Source of the DNA: Vulcanimicrobiota bacterium
GTDB lineage: Bacteria > Vulcanimicrobiota > Vulcanimicrobiia > Vulcanimicrobiales > Vulcanimicrobiaceae
Assembly: GCA_003164495.1 (NCBI GenBank)
Contig: PLTN01000037.1
Location: 1 to 42,854 of the forward strand
Reading direction: 5' to 3'
Length of the DNA stretch: 42,854 nt
Part shown: positions 22,388 through 31,360 of the stretch, piece after piece
Numbering within the stretch: the stretch's first letter is position 1
How the letters are laid out: the number at the start of each line of letters is the position of its first letter
The notes under the pieces: model-generated
What the model was told of the DNA's origin: nothing
What the model saw: only the letters and a program-made list of their open reading frames with translations
The model's database searches: none
Position numbers and translations under genes: made by a program

Positions 22388-23283
22388 AACTCTGCCGATT
22401 TGGAGAAAACCGCTACGGCGTCGTACGCGACGGCCAAGTCTACGACGTCACCGAACACGTCGCGAAGGCCGTCGTCGCCGCGCCGCTGCAACGCGGTGAT
22501 GCCGCGATCGCGAACCTGGCTGCGATCGTGCGCCTGGTCGAAGGCGCGAAGATCGGCACGCCCGTCGGTGCTGCGAACACCACCAAGTTTCTGGCCCCGG
22601 TCATCAATCCGACGAAGATCGTCTGCGCGCCGGTGAACTACGAAGCCCACATCACGGAATCGGAAGCGGATCCCGGCATCACGTTCAACCATGCGGTCGC
22701 GCGCATCGACAAGGCCGGCCTGTTCCTCAAGGCGTCGAGCGCGCTGGTCGGCCCGAGCGAGGGCGTGGCCGTGCGCTTCTCCGACCGCCGCACCGATCAC
22801 GAAATCGAACTGGGCGTGGTCATCGGCCGCGAGTGCCGCAACGTTTCCGAAAAAGATGCGCTCGACGTCGTGGCGGGTTACGCGATCGCGCTCGACATGA
22901 CCGTGCGCGGAACCGAAGACCGCAGCTTCCGCAAATCGATCGACTCCTATGCCGTCCTCGGGCCGTGGCTCGTGACGCCGGATGAACTGCGCGAGCCCGA
23001 TAGCGTCGACTTCTCGCTCAAGGTCAACGGTGAGGTGCGCCAGCAGTCCAATACGCGGCACCTGATCTTCAAGACGCGCAAGCTGATCGCGTGGGCCTCG
23101 AATTGGTACACGCTCTATCCGGGCGACATCATCATGACGGGAACGCCGGAGGGCGTGAGCCCGGTCGCACCGGGCGACGTGATGGACTGTGAGATGCAGT
23201 ATATCGGCTCGATGCGCGTCGACGTGCGTGCGGCGGCCGTATATACGAGCGACAGCCACGCATCTGAAGTACTGGTGGGATGA
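22384..23283 (+). CDS. fumarylacetoacetate hydrolase (FAH)-family enzyme
   Basis: The 299-residue protein has the FAH fold: metal-binding acids in DHEIELGVVIG and in the ALDMTVRG segment, RSFRKSIDSYAVLGPWL, a SLKVNGEVRQQSNT segment, and GDIIMTGTPEGVSPV near the C-terminus. Members hydrolyse or decarboxylate products of aromatic ring cleavage (fumarylacetoacetate, 2-oxo-hept-3-enedioate, acylpyruvates). Which one applies cannot be read, but its place beside the flavin monooxygenase fits a ring-cleavage route. ATG overlaps the SBP stop; the stop overlaps the monooxygenase ATG. Confidence 0.92.
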   Translation: MKLCRFGENRYGVVRDGQVYDVTEHVAKAVVAAPLQRGDAAIANLAAIVRLVEGAKIGTPVGAANTTKFLAPVINPTKIVCAPVNYEAHITESEADPGITFNHAVARIDKAGLFLKASSALVGPSEGVAVRFSDRRTDHEIELGVVIGRECRNVSEKDALDVVAGYAIALDMTVRGTEDRSFRKSIDSYAVLGPWLVTPDELREPDSVDFSLKVNGEVRQQSNTRHLIFKTRKLIAWASNWYTLYPGDIIMTGTPEGVSPVAPGDVMDCEMQYIGSMRVDVRAAAVYTSDSHASEVLVG

Positions 23284-24488
23284 CCGCCGCCCGCGTCATC
23301 ATCGCCGGCGGCGGCCCCGTCGGGTTGATGACGGCGCTCGGGCTCGCGCATGCGGGCGTCCCGGTGTTGCTCATCGAGCAAGAGCCGGCTCTCACAATCG
23401 ATTTGCGGGCCGGCTCCTACCATCCGCCGACACTCGAAGCGATGGCGCCGTACGGCATCACCGATCGCATGCTCGAGCGCGGGATCAAAGTGCGCCACTG
23501 GCAGATCCGCGATCGCAACAACCCGGCCTGGGTCGCAAACTGGGATCTCGGCTTGATCGCCGACCTCACGCCGTATCCGTACCGCCTGCATCTCGAGCAG
23601 CACCGGCTCACGCCGATCATCCTCGATATCCTGCGCGGAGAACCGTTAGCGGAGATACAGTTCAGCGCGCGTTTTACCGGCGTCGAACAAACCGCGGACG
23701 GCGTGCGGGTGACCTACGAACGCAACGGCGAGCGAACGGTCGTCGACGGCGCGTACCTCATCGGCGCCGACGGCGGCCGCAGCAACGTGCGCAAGGCGAT
23801 CGGCATGCCCTTCGAGGGCTTCACTTGGGACGAGCGCTTCATGGTGATCAGCACGTCGTTCGATTTTCAAACGCGCGGCTATGCGAAAAACGTCTACCTC
23901 GCCGATCCCGATCAGTGGGCGACGCTCTTTCAGATGCCCGGCGACGTGACGCCGTACTGGCGCATCGTCATCCCGACCGACATCAACATCCCCGAGGACG
24001 TCCTCGCCGCACCTGATGCGGTCGAAGCGTGGCTGCAGAATTTCGCGCCACGCGCCGATGAGCGCTACGAGGTGCTCTACAACAGCTTTTACCGCGTTCA
24101 CCAGCGCGTGGCGCGAAACTTCCGCAGCGGTCGCGTCCTATTAGCCGGCGATGCGGCGCATCTCAATAACCCGCTCGGTGCCTTCGGGCTCAACAGCGGC
24201 ATTCAAGACGCGGCGAACCTGATTCCTAAACTCGCGGCCGTGTGGCACGGTGCGGCGCCGGATTCGCTGCTCGACCTCTACGACCGCCAGCGGCATACGG
24301 CGACCGTCGAGCACGTGCAGGCCAACTCGATTGCCAACAAGCGCACGATGGAAGAGCGCGACCCGGCATTGCGCAAAGCCCACTTCGAAGAACTCGTGCA
24401 CACGGCCGAGACCCCGGAACTCGCGCGGCGCTTCCTGATCAACTCATCGATGATCGCCGCCGTGCAACGCGCCTCCGAAGTCGCGTAA
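23280..24488 (+). CDS. FAD-dependent aromatic monooxygenase (MhpA/PheA-like)
   Basis: The 402-residue group A flavoprotein hydroxylase shows the N-terminal GxGxxG site (IAGGGPVGLMTALGLAHAG), the DG motif IGADGGRSNVRKAIG near residue 160, and the GD motif LLAGDAAHLNNPLGAFGLNSGIQDA near residue 285. It resembles 3-(3-hydroxyphenyl)propionate and phenol hydroxylases without the C-terminal thioredoxin-like domain. It should use NAD(P)H and O2 to add one hydroxyl group to a phenolic acid. It ends the operon; 20 bases later lies the stop of a convergent gene, with no clear terminator between them. Confidence 0.9.
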   Translation: MTAARVIIAGGGPVGLMTALGLAHAGVPVLLIEQEPALTIDLRAGSYHPPTLEAMAPYGITDRMLERGIKVRHWQIRDRNNPAWVANWDLGLIADLTPYPYRLHLEQHRLTPIILDILRGEPLAEIQFSARFTGVEQTADGVRVTYERNGERTVVDGAYLIGADGGRSNVRKAIGMPFEGFTWDERFMVISTSFDFQTRGYAKNVYLADPDQWATLFQMPGDVTPYWRIVIPTDINIPEDVLAAPDAVEAWLQNFAPRADERYEVLYNSFYRVHQRVARNFRSGRVLLAGDAAHLNNPLGAFGLNSGIQDAANLIPKLAAVWHGAAPDSLLDLYDRQRHTATVEHVQANSIANKRTMEERDPALRKAHFEELVHTAETPELARRFLINSSMIAAVQRASEVA

Positions 24489-24508
24489 CCTCGGGATGAC
24501 TACGATGG

Positions 24509-25111
24509 TTATTGCGGGTCGGTGGTGAGTTTGTAATCGTCGAACGTGGCGTGCGCGGTTACGTGATAGCCGGGGACTTGAATGTCGGCATTTTCGCTCT
24601 CGGGAACCGGGAAGCCATCGATCTCGACCGGGTTCACATCGACCTGGATCTCGCCGCCGTTGATATAGGTCCACTTGACCTGACGTAAACCGTCCTGATC
24701 GATTTCGGCGTGCACGCCGCGGACGTGGCCGTCGGTGCGGTCTTTCATCTCGAGCACGGAGCGCGTGCCGTCCTGGACCAAGCTGACCACGTCGTACGTG
24801 GCCGGCCAGGTGACCGGTTCCAACGGATCCATCTTGATGTTTTCGAAGCCCTTACCGAACAAAGGCACGTTGCGGAAGTGGATCGAGTAGAGGTTCGGGC
24901 GTTCGTATTTGCCGGTGCCGTCCAGGTGGATGGCAATGTACGGAAAGGTCCGCAGCTTGAAGTCGACGTGGAGATCAAATGTATAGGAACGCACCGCTGA
25001 CGTGCGGGCGCCGGTCATAGCAAAGACGCGGGCAGCCTCGTCGGGTGGTCCCTCTGCTAAGAGGACAACCGACGCAAGCAGCGCGGCTACCCCCCGGAAG
25101 ACGGGGCCCAT
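24509..25111 (-). CDS. secreted LolA-like outer-membrane-lipoprotein-sorting-fold protein
   Basis: The 200-residue protein has a signal peptide (GPVFRGVAALLASVVLLAEG). The mature part begins with a helix and then long antiparallel strands with SYTFDLHVDFKLRTFPYIAIHLDGTGKY, as in LolA/LolB-like half-barrels; this also recalls the family of MucB/RseB N-terminal domains. The function is unknown; lipid or hydrophobic-ligand handling in the envelope would fit the fold. ATG at 25111 is chosen because the signal peptide starts there; the longer in-frame stretch covers the divergent gene's promoter region. The gap to the divergent gene at 25214 is 102 bases. Confidence 0.7.
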   Translation of the reverse strand: MGPVFRGVAALLASVVLLAEGPPDEAARVFAMTGARTSAVRSYTFDLHVDFKLRTFPYIAIHLDGTGKYERPNLYSIHFRNVPLFGKGFENIKMDPLEPVTWPATYDVVSLVQDGTRSVLEMKDRTDGHVRGVHAEIDQDGLRQVKWTYINGGEIQVDVNPVEIDGFPVPESENADIQVPGYHVTAHATFDDYKLTTDPQ

Positions 25112-25213
25112 ATTGCGGTACGGATTCGCCGGAAGGCACGCCGCCCCTCGACGACGTAAATCGGAACGAGAACACCGAAACAACGTTTTGCTGGTAAAAT
25201 AGAGGGCAGCGCC

Positions 25214-25432
25214 GTGTACGACTTGTTCAATCAGACCCGACCCGAGCAGCCCTATGGGCCGGAAGTGACGGCCTTCGCCGATGCGCTCGAGGCCGTCATG
25301 GCCGACGGCACCCATGGCCTGGCCGAGATCGCCGCCGGGCTCAACGCGCGCCGCGTAACCGCGGGCGGCCGCTCGAACTGGACCGCCGAGACCCTCGGCA
25401 CCTACCTCGCCGCGTTGGCGAACGCGCGGTAA
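25214..25432 (+). CDS. small recombinase-like helix-turn-helix protein next to a Rieske oxygenase
   Basis: 72 residues from a GTG start. The C-terminal half, LAEIAAGLNARRVTAGGRSNWTAETLGTYL, has the pattern of the helical HTH in the Recombinase domain of large serine integrases, but no catalytic domain is present. Small stand-alone proteins of this type occur next to Rieske oxygenases in other bacteria, as far as I recall. AGAGGG lies 7 bases before the GTG and TAAAAT at 25195-25200 could be a -10, but they are too close together to be both used. It ends 12 bases before the Rieske gene. Function unknown: perhaps a regulator or a partner of the oxygenase. Confidence 0.7.
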   Translation: MYDLFNQTRPEQPYGPEVTAFADALEAVMADGTHGLAEIAAGLNARRVTAGGRSNWTAETLGTYLAALANAR

Positions 25433-25444
25433 GGAGCGCTCCGC

Positions 25445-26518
25445 ATGCACACCATTTTCGAGATCGCCGCCGGTACGCCGCTCGCAACGTTGAGCCGGGC
25501 CCTATGGGAAGACCGCGTGGCCAACGAGGGCTTCCGCGGCTACTGGTATCCGCTCACGTCTTCGCGCAACGTCGGTGCCGCGCCGCTCGCGATCGACCGC
25601 ATGGGCGAACGCATCGTGCTGTGGCGCGACGCATCGGGTGCCGTGCACGCGCAAGAAGATCGCTGCCCCCATCGCGGCGCGCGGCTCTCGCAAGGACGCA
25701 TCGACGCCGACGCGATCGTCTGTCCGTATCACGGTATCGCGCTCGACGGCGACGGCCGCATCGTGCGCGTTCCGGCGTTGCCCGGCTGCCCGATCGAAGG
25801 GCGCCTCGCGCTGCGCACGTACGCGGTGCAAGAGATCGCGGGCGCGATCTTCGCGTACTTCCCGACGCCGGCCGGCGAAGCGCCGCCGCCGTTCAGCCCG
25901 CCGGTGGAATTCACCGATCCCGCGTGGTCGCATTTCGTGTGCGAGACGTCGTGGAACACCAACTACCGCTACGCGATCGAGAACGTGATCGATCCGATGC
26001 ACGGACCGTATCTGCACGGCGATTCGCACACGATGACCGTCGGTGCGAAGGACGACGTCATGGAAATCAGCGACACGCCCGACGGCTTCCGCGTGTCGCG
26101 CAAGCTGCAGAAGGACGTGGCCTTCGACTGGACCGAGTTCGGCGAAACCGGCGGACTCTGGATGCGGCTCGACATCCCGTATCCGGTGAAGAACGGACCG
26201 GGCGGCCCGTTCCGCGTGATCGGCTTCGCGACCCCGATCGACGAGCGGCACGCGCAGATTTTTTTCTGGCGGCTGCGCAAGGTGAGCGGGTGGGAGCGCG
26301 ATCTGTGGCGCTTCCTTTATCGCGAACGGCTCGAAGCGCGCCACTACGCGGTGCTCGAACAGGACCGCATCGTGCTCGAGGGCATGGCCGACGACGCGCG
26401 CGATCACGAGATTCTCTATCAGCACGACATCGGGATCACGCGCTTGCGCCGCCGGTTCAAGGCGATCGCACGCGAGCAGATCCAGGCCGTTACGAACCGC
26501 GTCGCGGTCGAAGCGTGA
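25445..26518 (+). CDS. Rieske non-heme iron oxygenase alpha subunit (second, shorter type)
   Basis: 357 residues. Rieske ligands: Cys74-X-His76 (CPHRG) and Cys93-X2-His96 (CPYHG). Iron site: ENVIDPMHGPYLH with Asp183, His186 and His191. It is shorter than the other two Rieske proteins here and differs in the N-terminus (GFRGYWYPLTSSRNV), placing it in the vanillate-demethylase/aromatic-demethylase-like group rather than in the phthalate group. AAGGAGCG precedes the ATG. The stop overlaps the GTG of the IclR regulator. Reductase partner not found nearby. Hydroxylation or O-demethylation cannot be decided. Confidence 0.9.
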   Translation: MHTIFEIAAGTPLATLSRALWEDRVANEGFRGYWYPLTSSRNVGAAPLAIDRMGERIVLWRDASGAVHAQEDRCPHRGARLSQGRIDADAIVCPYHGIALDGDGRIVRVPALPGCPIEGRLALRTYAVQEIAGAIFAYFPTPAGEAPPPFSPPVEFTDPAWSHFVCETSWNTNYRYAIENVIDPMHGPYLHGDSHTMTVGAKDDVMEISDTPDGFRVSRKLQKDVAFDWTEFGETGGLWMRLDIPYPVKNGPGGPFRVIGFATPIDERHAQIFFWRLRKVSGWERDLWRFLYRERLEARHYAVLEQDRIVLEGMADDARDHEILYQHDIGITRLRRRFKAIAREQIQAVTNRVAVEA

Positions 26519-27330
26519 GCACGGAGCCGGCGGAGGGCGCGCCGGATGCGCGCTACAGCGTACACTCGCTCGAACTCGGGCTGCGCATCCTGGAGAGCTT
26601 CGACCGCGATGCCGTCGACGAAATGAGCTTGAGCGAGATGGCGCGGCGCATCGGCGTGTCGCGCTCGTCGGCGTTCCGGCTCGTCCATACGCTGCAACGT
26701 CTGGGCTACCTCGAGCGCGAGGACGAAACGAAGAACTACCGGCTGGGCGCGCGGGTGATGTCGCTTGGCTATTCGTTCTTGGCTTCCAAGGATATCGCCG
26801 AGCTGGCGCGTCCCAACTTGCAGCGCTTGCGCTCCGAGACCCATTGTTCGACGCATCTCGGCATCCTCGACGGCGCCGATGTGATCTACATCGCCCGTTT
26901 TGCCGCGCACAAGCCGGTCAGCGCGATGATCGCGGTCGGCGCGCGCGTCCCGGCGCACGCGACGACCATGGGCCGCATCATTCTCGCCTACAAACCGGTC
27001 GCGTACGTGCAGGAGCACTTCAGCGGCCGGCCGCTGGCGAAGTTCAGCGAGAGTACGCCGCTGACGTTTGACGCGCTGATGACGGCGCTGGAAGCGGATC
27101 GCAAGCGCGGGTACGTGATCAGCCATTCGAGCTTCGAGGCCGGAATCGCCAGCATTGCCGCCCCGCTCTTCGACGCCAAAGGCGAAGTCGTGGGCGCGAT
27201 CAATGTCTCCACACCGGAAAACGCGATCGAGCGCGATACGTTCGATACGCAGGTTTGCGATGCGCTGCGGGCGGCCGCGCGCCGCATCTCGGAACTTTCG
27301 GGCTATCGCGAGCCGGCGTTCGTTTCGTGA
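26515..27330 (+). CDS. IclR-family transcriptional regulator
   Basis: 271 residues. The N-terminal winged HTH runs over residues ~15-75 (SLELGLRILESFD, LSEMARRIGVSRSSAFRLVHTLQRLGYLE). The C-terminal effector domain has STHLGILDGADVIYIARF, ARVPAHATTMGRIILA, and SSFEAGIASIAAPLFD. IclR proteins such as PcaR, PcaU and PobR control aromatic-acid catabolism. Here the gene lies inside the operon, overlapping the Rieske stop with its GTG and the SDR start with its stop, so it is expressed with the genes it probably controls. I found no convincing operator. Confidence 0.95.
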   Translation: MSTEPAEGAPDARYSVHSLELGLRILESFDRDAVDEMSLSEMARRIGVSRSSAFRLVHTLQRLGYLEREDETKNYRLGARVMSLGYSFLASKDIAELARPNLQRLRSETHCSTHLGILDGADVIYIARFAAHKPVSAMIAVGARVPAHATTMGRIILAYKPVAYVQEHFSGRPLAKFSESTPLTFDALMTALEADRKRGYVISHSSFEAGIASIAAPLFDAKGEVVGAINVSTPENAIERDTFDTQVCDALRAAARRISELSGYREPAFVS

Positions 27331-28121
27331 ACCTCGAGCTATCGGGCCGCGCGGCGGTCGTCACGGGCGGAACGTCCGGCATCGGTTTGAGCGCGGTGCG
27401 CCGGTTGCTCGATGAGGGCATGTCGGTAGCGTTTTGCGCGCGCGACAAGACGCGCGTCGACGCGGTGACGCAGGAGCTTGCGCGCAGCGCCGGTGACCGC
27501 GTGCTGGGCGTCGTCGCCGACGTGCTCGACGTTGCGGCGCTGCACGCGTTTCGCGCTGAGGTGGAAGCGCGTTTCGGCCGGGTCGACGTGCTCGTCCACA
27601 ATGCCGGCCGCTCGCGCATGGCGGGCTTCGACGGAGTCAGCGACGCCGATTGGACCGAAGAATTCGAGCTGAAGTTCTTCGGCTTGCTGCGCCCGACGCG
27701 CGCGTTCTTGCCGCTGCTGCGCAAGTCGGATGCCGCCAGCATGGTCTACGTTTCGTCGCTGCTCGCGAAGCAGCCGGAGCGACGGCTGATCGCCACCAGC
27801 GCCGCGCGCGGCGGCGCCCTCAACCTCGCGAAGTCGATGTCGTTCGAATTCGCGCCGGCGATCCGGGTCAATTCGATTTTGCTCGGCGTCATCGACACGG
27901 GCCAGTGGGAAGCGCGTTTCGCCGCGCGCCGCGCCGAGGGCGAGGCGATCGATCACGATTCCTACATCGCCGAGCTCGCCCAAGAGCGCGGCATTCCGCT
28001 CGGCCGGATCGGCCGCCCCGAAGAAGTCGCGGCGGCAATTGCTTTTCTTGCTTCCCCGCTATGCGGCTTCATGACCGGTTCGGTCATAGAAATTTCGGGT
28101 GGTTTCAGCCACTATGTCTGA
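27327..28121 (+). CDS. short-chain dehydrogenase/reductase lacking the catalytic Tyr and Lys
   Basis: 264 residues with the SDR cofactor motif VVTGGTSGIGLSAV, HNAGRSRMAG (NAG) and the C-terminal RVNSILLGVIDTGQW and GFMTGSVIEISGG segments. The catalytic Ser144 (VYVSSLLA) is present, but the position of the active-site Tyr is Thr157 and that of the Lys is Arg161 (ATSAARGG in place of YxxxK). The spacing from Ser144 to Thr157 is the normal 13. Other natural SDRs share an ATSAARxG pattern as far as I recall, so it is not a sequencing error. It may work by another mechanism or not be a reductase. GTG at 27327 overlaps the IclR stop. Confidence 0.88.
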   Translation: MNLELSGRAAVVTGGTSGIGLSAVRRLLDEGMSVAFCARDKTRVDAVTQELARSAGDRVLGVVADVLDVAALHAFRAEVEARFGRVDVLVHNAGRSRMAGFDGVSDADWTEEFELKFFGLLRPTRAFLPLLRKSDAASMVYVSSLLAKQPERRLIATSAARGGALNLAKSMSFEFAPAIRVNSILLGVIDTGQWEARFAARRAEGEAIDHDSYIAELAQERGIPLGRIGRPEEVAAAIAFLASPLCGFMTGSVIEISGGFSHYV

Positions 28122-29772
28122 GCGCGTGATCGCGGGCGACGTCATCGCCGCATTTCTCGAAGCCGCGGGCGTGCGTGCCGCGTTCGGGGTGATCAGCATC
28201 CACAACATGCCGATCCTCGATGCGATCATGCGGCGCGGCGTCATTCGCTGCGTTCCGGCGCGCGGCGAGGCGGGCGCCGTCAACATGGCCGATGCCTACG
28301 CGCGCGTTCGCGGCGGACTCGGCGTTGCGTTCACGAGTACCGGAACCGCGGCCGGCAATGCCTGCGGCGCGATGGTCGAAGCGCTGACGGCGGGCACCCC
28401 GATGCTGCACATCACCGGACAGATCGACGTGCCGTTCCTCGACCGCGAACGCAGTTACATCCACGAGGCAAAGGACCAGCTGGCGATGCTGCGTTCGGTC
28501 TCGAAACGCGCATTTCGCGTGTGGTCGGCCGCGACGCTGCTCGGCACGCTGCGCGAAGCGGCGGCCGTCGCGCTAACGCCGCCGATGGGACCGGTCAGCA
28601 TCGAGATCCCGATCGACGTGCAAGGCGCCGAAATGGAGATGCCGCCGTTCGATGAGCTGCTGCCGTTGCCGCCGGCCGAAGTGACGCTCGACATCCGCTC
28701 GCTCGAGGCGCTGGCGCACGAGCTGCGCGGTGCGAAGCGTCCGCTGCTGTGGCTCGGCGGAGGCGCACGCGGTGCCGCCGTGCCGGTGCGCGCGCTGGCC
28801 GAAATGGGTTGGGGCGTCGTAAGCAGCGCCGCCGGTCGCGGCGTGCTGCCCGAAGATCACCCGGCGTCGCTCGGTTCGTACACCTCGGCGCCTGCGGTGG
28901 AAGCGCTCTACCGGACGTGCGACGCGATGATCGTGGTCGGCTCGCGCCTGCGCGGCAACGAGACGCTGCGCTGGAACCTGCGCTTGCCCGCGAAGCTCTA
29001 CCAGATCGATGCCGATCCGACGATGCGCGACCGCTCCTATCCGGTCGCGCGCTTCGTTACCGGCGATGCGGCGGTTGCCCTCACGGAACTCGTCGAGCTG
29101 CTGGGCCGCGATATGAAGGTCGACCCGAAATTCCGCGCCGACGTGATTACCGCGCGCACGCAAGCCAACGACGAATTGCGGCGCACGCTCGGGCCGTATG
29201 AGGAACTCGTTCACGCGCTCGGCGCGTGGATGCCGCCGAACGCGCTCTGGGTGCGCGACGTGACCGTTTCGAACAGCTCCTGGGGCAATCGCTACCTGCC
29301 GCTGCGCGGACCGCGCGACGGCGTGCACGCGATGGGCGGCGGGATCGGTCAAGGCTTGCCGATGGCGATCGGTGCGGCGCTGGCCGCCGGCGATCGGAAG
29401 ACGGTGCTGTTGGCCGGCGACGGCGGATTGCAGCTCTCGTTCGGCGAGTTCGTCACCCTCGTGCAAGAGAACGCCGACGTGCTGACGATCGTGATGAACG
29501 ACCGCGGTTACGGCGTGATCCGTAACATCCAGGACGTTGCGTTCGGCGGGCGCAAGGTGCTCGCCGATTTGCACACGCCCGATTTTCAGACGTTCGCGAA
29601 ATCGATCGGGCTGGCCAGTGCGAAAGCCGGCGACATGCCGTCGTTTCACGCGGCGCTGGACAGCATCGGCAACCGCAAAGGCCCCGCGCTGCTCGAGGTC
29701 GACATGCTCGCGTTCGGCACGTATGCATCGGCGTTCGCCGGTCCGCCCGTGCGCGAGGCCGCGCCGGCATGA
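28114..29772 (+). CDS. thiamine-diphosphate-dependent decarboxylase/synthase (benzoylformate decarboxylase/acetolactate synthase type)
   Basis: 552 residues in three domains: PYR (residues ~1-170) with Glu52 in ARGEAGAV as the ThDP-activating acid; a central domain with RPLLWLGGGARG; and a PP domain with the GDG-X24-N motif (GDG 435-437, Asn462 in NDRGYG). The set of neighbours, followed at once by an aldehyde dehydrogenase, recalls the mandelate pathway order benzoylformate decarboxylase then benzaldehyde dehydrogenase. Acetolactate synthase is less likely without a regulatory subunit. ATG at 28114 overlaps the SDR end; an in-frame GTG at 28099 is possible. The stop overlaps the next ATG. 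Confidence 0.88.
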   Translation: MSERVIAGDVIAAFLEAAGVRAAFGVISIHNMPILDAIMRRGVIRCVPARGEAGAVNMADAYARVRGGLGVAFTSTGTAAGNACGAMVEALTAGTPMLHITGQIDVPFLDRERSYIHEAKDQLAMLRSVSKRAFRVWSAATLLGTLREAAAVALTPPMGPVSIEIPIDVQGAEMEMPPFDELLPLPPAEVTLDIRSLEALAHELRGAKRPLLWLGGGARGAAVPVRALAEMGWGVVSSAAGRGVLPEDHPASLGSYTSAPAVEALYRTCDAMIVVGSRLRGNETLRWNLRLPAKLYQIDADPTMRDRSYPVARFVTGDAAVALTELVELLGRDMKVDPKFRADVITARTQANDELRRTLGPYEELVHALGAWMPPNALWVRDVTVSNSSWGNRYLPLRGPRDGVHAMGGGIGQGLPMAIGAALAAGDRKTVLLAGDGGLQLSFGEFVTLVQENADVLTIVMNDRGYGVIRNIQDVAFGGRKVLADLHTPDFQTFAKSIGLASAKAGDMPSFHAALDSIGNRKGPALLEVDMLAFGTYASAFAGPPVREAAPA

Positions 29773-31256
29773 CGACGGCCGCCGCGGCGCTGCAGCCGAT
29801 CTTCATCGGCGGCACGTGGCGTTTGGGTCGCGGCGCGCCGGTCCCCTCGGTCAACCCGGTCGATGGTTCGGTGAATGCGACGTTCGCCGGTGCCGATGCG
29901 AACGACGTGGGCGAAGCGGTCGAACGCGGCCGCACTGCGATGGCCGATTCCGTGTGGCGCCACATGCTGCCGCACGAACGCGCGCGCATCTTGCGCCGCA
30001 TCGGCGATGGTCTCGCGGCCGAGACGGAGTCGCTGGCGCTCTTGCAGTTGCGCGACAACGGCAAGCCGCTCTACGAAACGCGCGGCCTCGTGATCAGCGC
30101 TTCGAACACGTTTCATTTTTTCGCCGCGGCGCTCGAAACGCTCGAATCGGAGGTCACGCCCGCGCGCGGCGCATTCCTCACGATGACGACCTACCAACCG
30201 TTGGGCGTGGTCGGCGCGATCACGCCGTGGAACTCACCGATCGCTAGCGAAGCGCAGAAGGTCGCGCCCGCGCTCGCGGCCGGTTGCGCCGTCGTTCTCA
30301 AGCCCTCCGAGCTCACGCCGCTGCTGGCGCTCGAGCTCGGCCGCATCGCGCAAGCGGCCGGACTTCCCGACGGTTTGCTCAGCGTCGTGCCGGGAACGGG
30401 GAGCGTCGCGGGAGCCGCGCTCGTTGCCCATCCGGACGTGCGCAAGATCTCGTTCACCGGCGGCACCGAGACCGGCCGCGCGATCGCGCGCGTCGCCGCG
30501 GACAAACTGATGCCGGTCACGCTCGAACTCGGTGGGAAGTCGCCGACGATCGTGTTCGCCGATGCCGATCCGGAGCTGGCGATCAACGGCGTGCTATTCG
30601 GCATCTTCAGCTCGCAGGGCCAGAGCTGCATTGCCGGCTCGCGCCTGTTCGTGGAGCGTTCGATCTACCCGGCCTTCGTCGAGCAGCTGGTCGCGCGCAC
30701 GAAGCAGCTCCAGGTCGGCGATCCGCTCGATCCGCGCACGCATCTCGGCCCGCTGATCTCGGAGCCGCAACGGGCGAAGGTCGAGTCCTACGTCGAGCTT
30801 GCCCGCAGCGAGGGCGGGCGCGTGCTCTGCGGAGGCCGCCGTCCCGCGGGCGAGGCGTTTGCGCGCGGTACGTTCTACGAGCCGACGATCATCGATGGGC
30901 TCAGCAACCGCTCGCGCGTGTGCCAAGAAGAGATCTTCGGCCCGGTCTTGGCGGTGATGCCGTTCGAGTCCGAAGCCGACGTGATCGAGCAAGCCAACGA
31001 CACGGTGTACGGCCTCGCCTGCGGCATCTGGACGGGCGACTACAAACGAGCGTGGCGCGTGGGGACCGCGATCGCCGCGGGCACGCTCTGGATCAACACC
31101 TACAAGCAGTTCAGCATCTCGACCCCGTTCGCAGGCGTGAAAGCGAGCGGCCTCGGCGTCGAGAAAGGCCGTACCGGCATCCGGAGCTACCAGCAGGAAC
31201 AAAGCGTCTACTGGGGCCTCGACGAACGTCCCAACCCGTGGGCGAACGTTCCATAG
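29769..31256 (+). CDS. NAD(P)-dependent aldehyde dehydrogenase
   Basis: 495 residues, standard ALDH length. Catalytic Cys287 (SSQGQSCIAGSR), general-base Glu253 (LELGGKSP), FTGGTETGR nucleotide motif, CQEEIFGPVLAVMPF and a C-terminal FAGVKASGLGVEKG. The substrate is probably an aromatic or semialdehyde made by the ThDP decarboxylase just upstream, with which it overlaps by 4 bases. It is followed by a 104-base gap that has a Shine-Dalgarno (GAGGGGAGA) for the next gene and no strong promoter or terminator that I can defend. Confidence 0.94.
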   Translation: MTTAAAALQPIFIGGTWRLGRGAPVPSVNPVDGSVNATFAGADANDVGEAVERGRTAMADSVWRHMLPHERARILRRIGDGLAAETESLALLQLRDNGKPLYETRGLVISASNTFHFFAAALETLESEVTPARGAFLTMTTYQPLGVVGAITPWNSPIASEAQKVAPALAAGCAVVLKPSELTPLLALELGRIAQAAGLPDGLLSVVPGTGSVAGAALVAHPDVRKISFTGGTETGRAIARVAADKLMPVTLELGGKSPTIVFADADPELAINGVLFGIFSSQGQSCIAGSRLFVERSIYPAFVEQLVARTKQLQVGDPLDPRTHLGPLISEPQRAKVESYVELARSEGGRVLCGGRRPAGEAFARGTFYEPTIIDGLSNRSRVCQEEIFGPVLAVMPFESEADVIEQANDTVYGLACGIWTGDYKRAWRVGTAIAAGTLWINTYKQFSISTPFAGVKASGLGVEKGRTGIRSYQQEQSVYWGLDERPNPWANVP

Positions 31257-31360
31257 GACGGAATCCCTGGCTTGAAAGCAAGGACCGCTCGGGGACCGGT
31301 CCAACATTTCAGGGAAGAAACAACTGCCGGCGACGGCGGCAGCGTTGAGGGGAGAATCAG

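Noticed and set aside
25214..25432. A serine recombinase or integrase remnant
   Set aside because: Only the HTH-like part is present, in a complete small ORF with its own start and stop directly before a Rieske gene; there is no catalytic domain, att-like repeat or mobile-element context.
28573..29649. Open frame of 358 codons on the minus strand
   Set aside because: Antisense to the ThDP decarboxylase gene and without any protein-like motif.
31257..31360. Riboswitch or terminator in the 104-base gap before the LigB-type gene
   Set aside because: Only weak short stems (CTTG-CAAG, GGACCG-CGGTCC) and no T-run or known aptamer signature.
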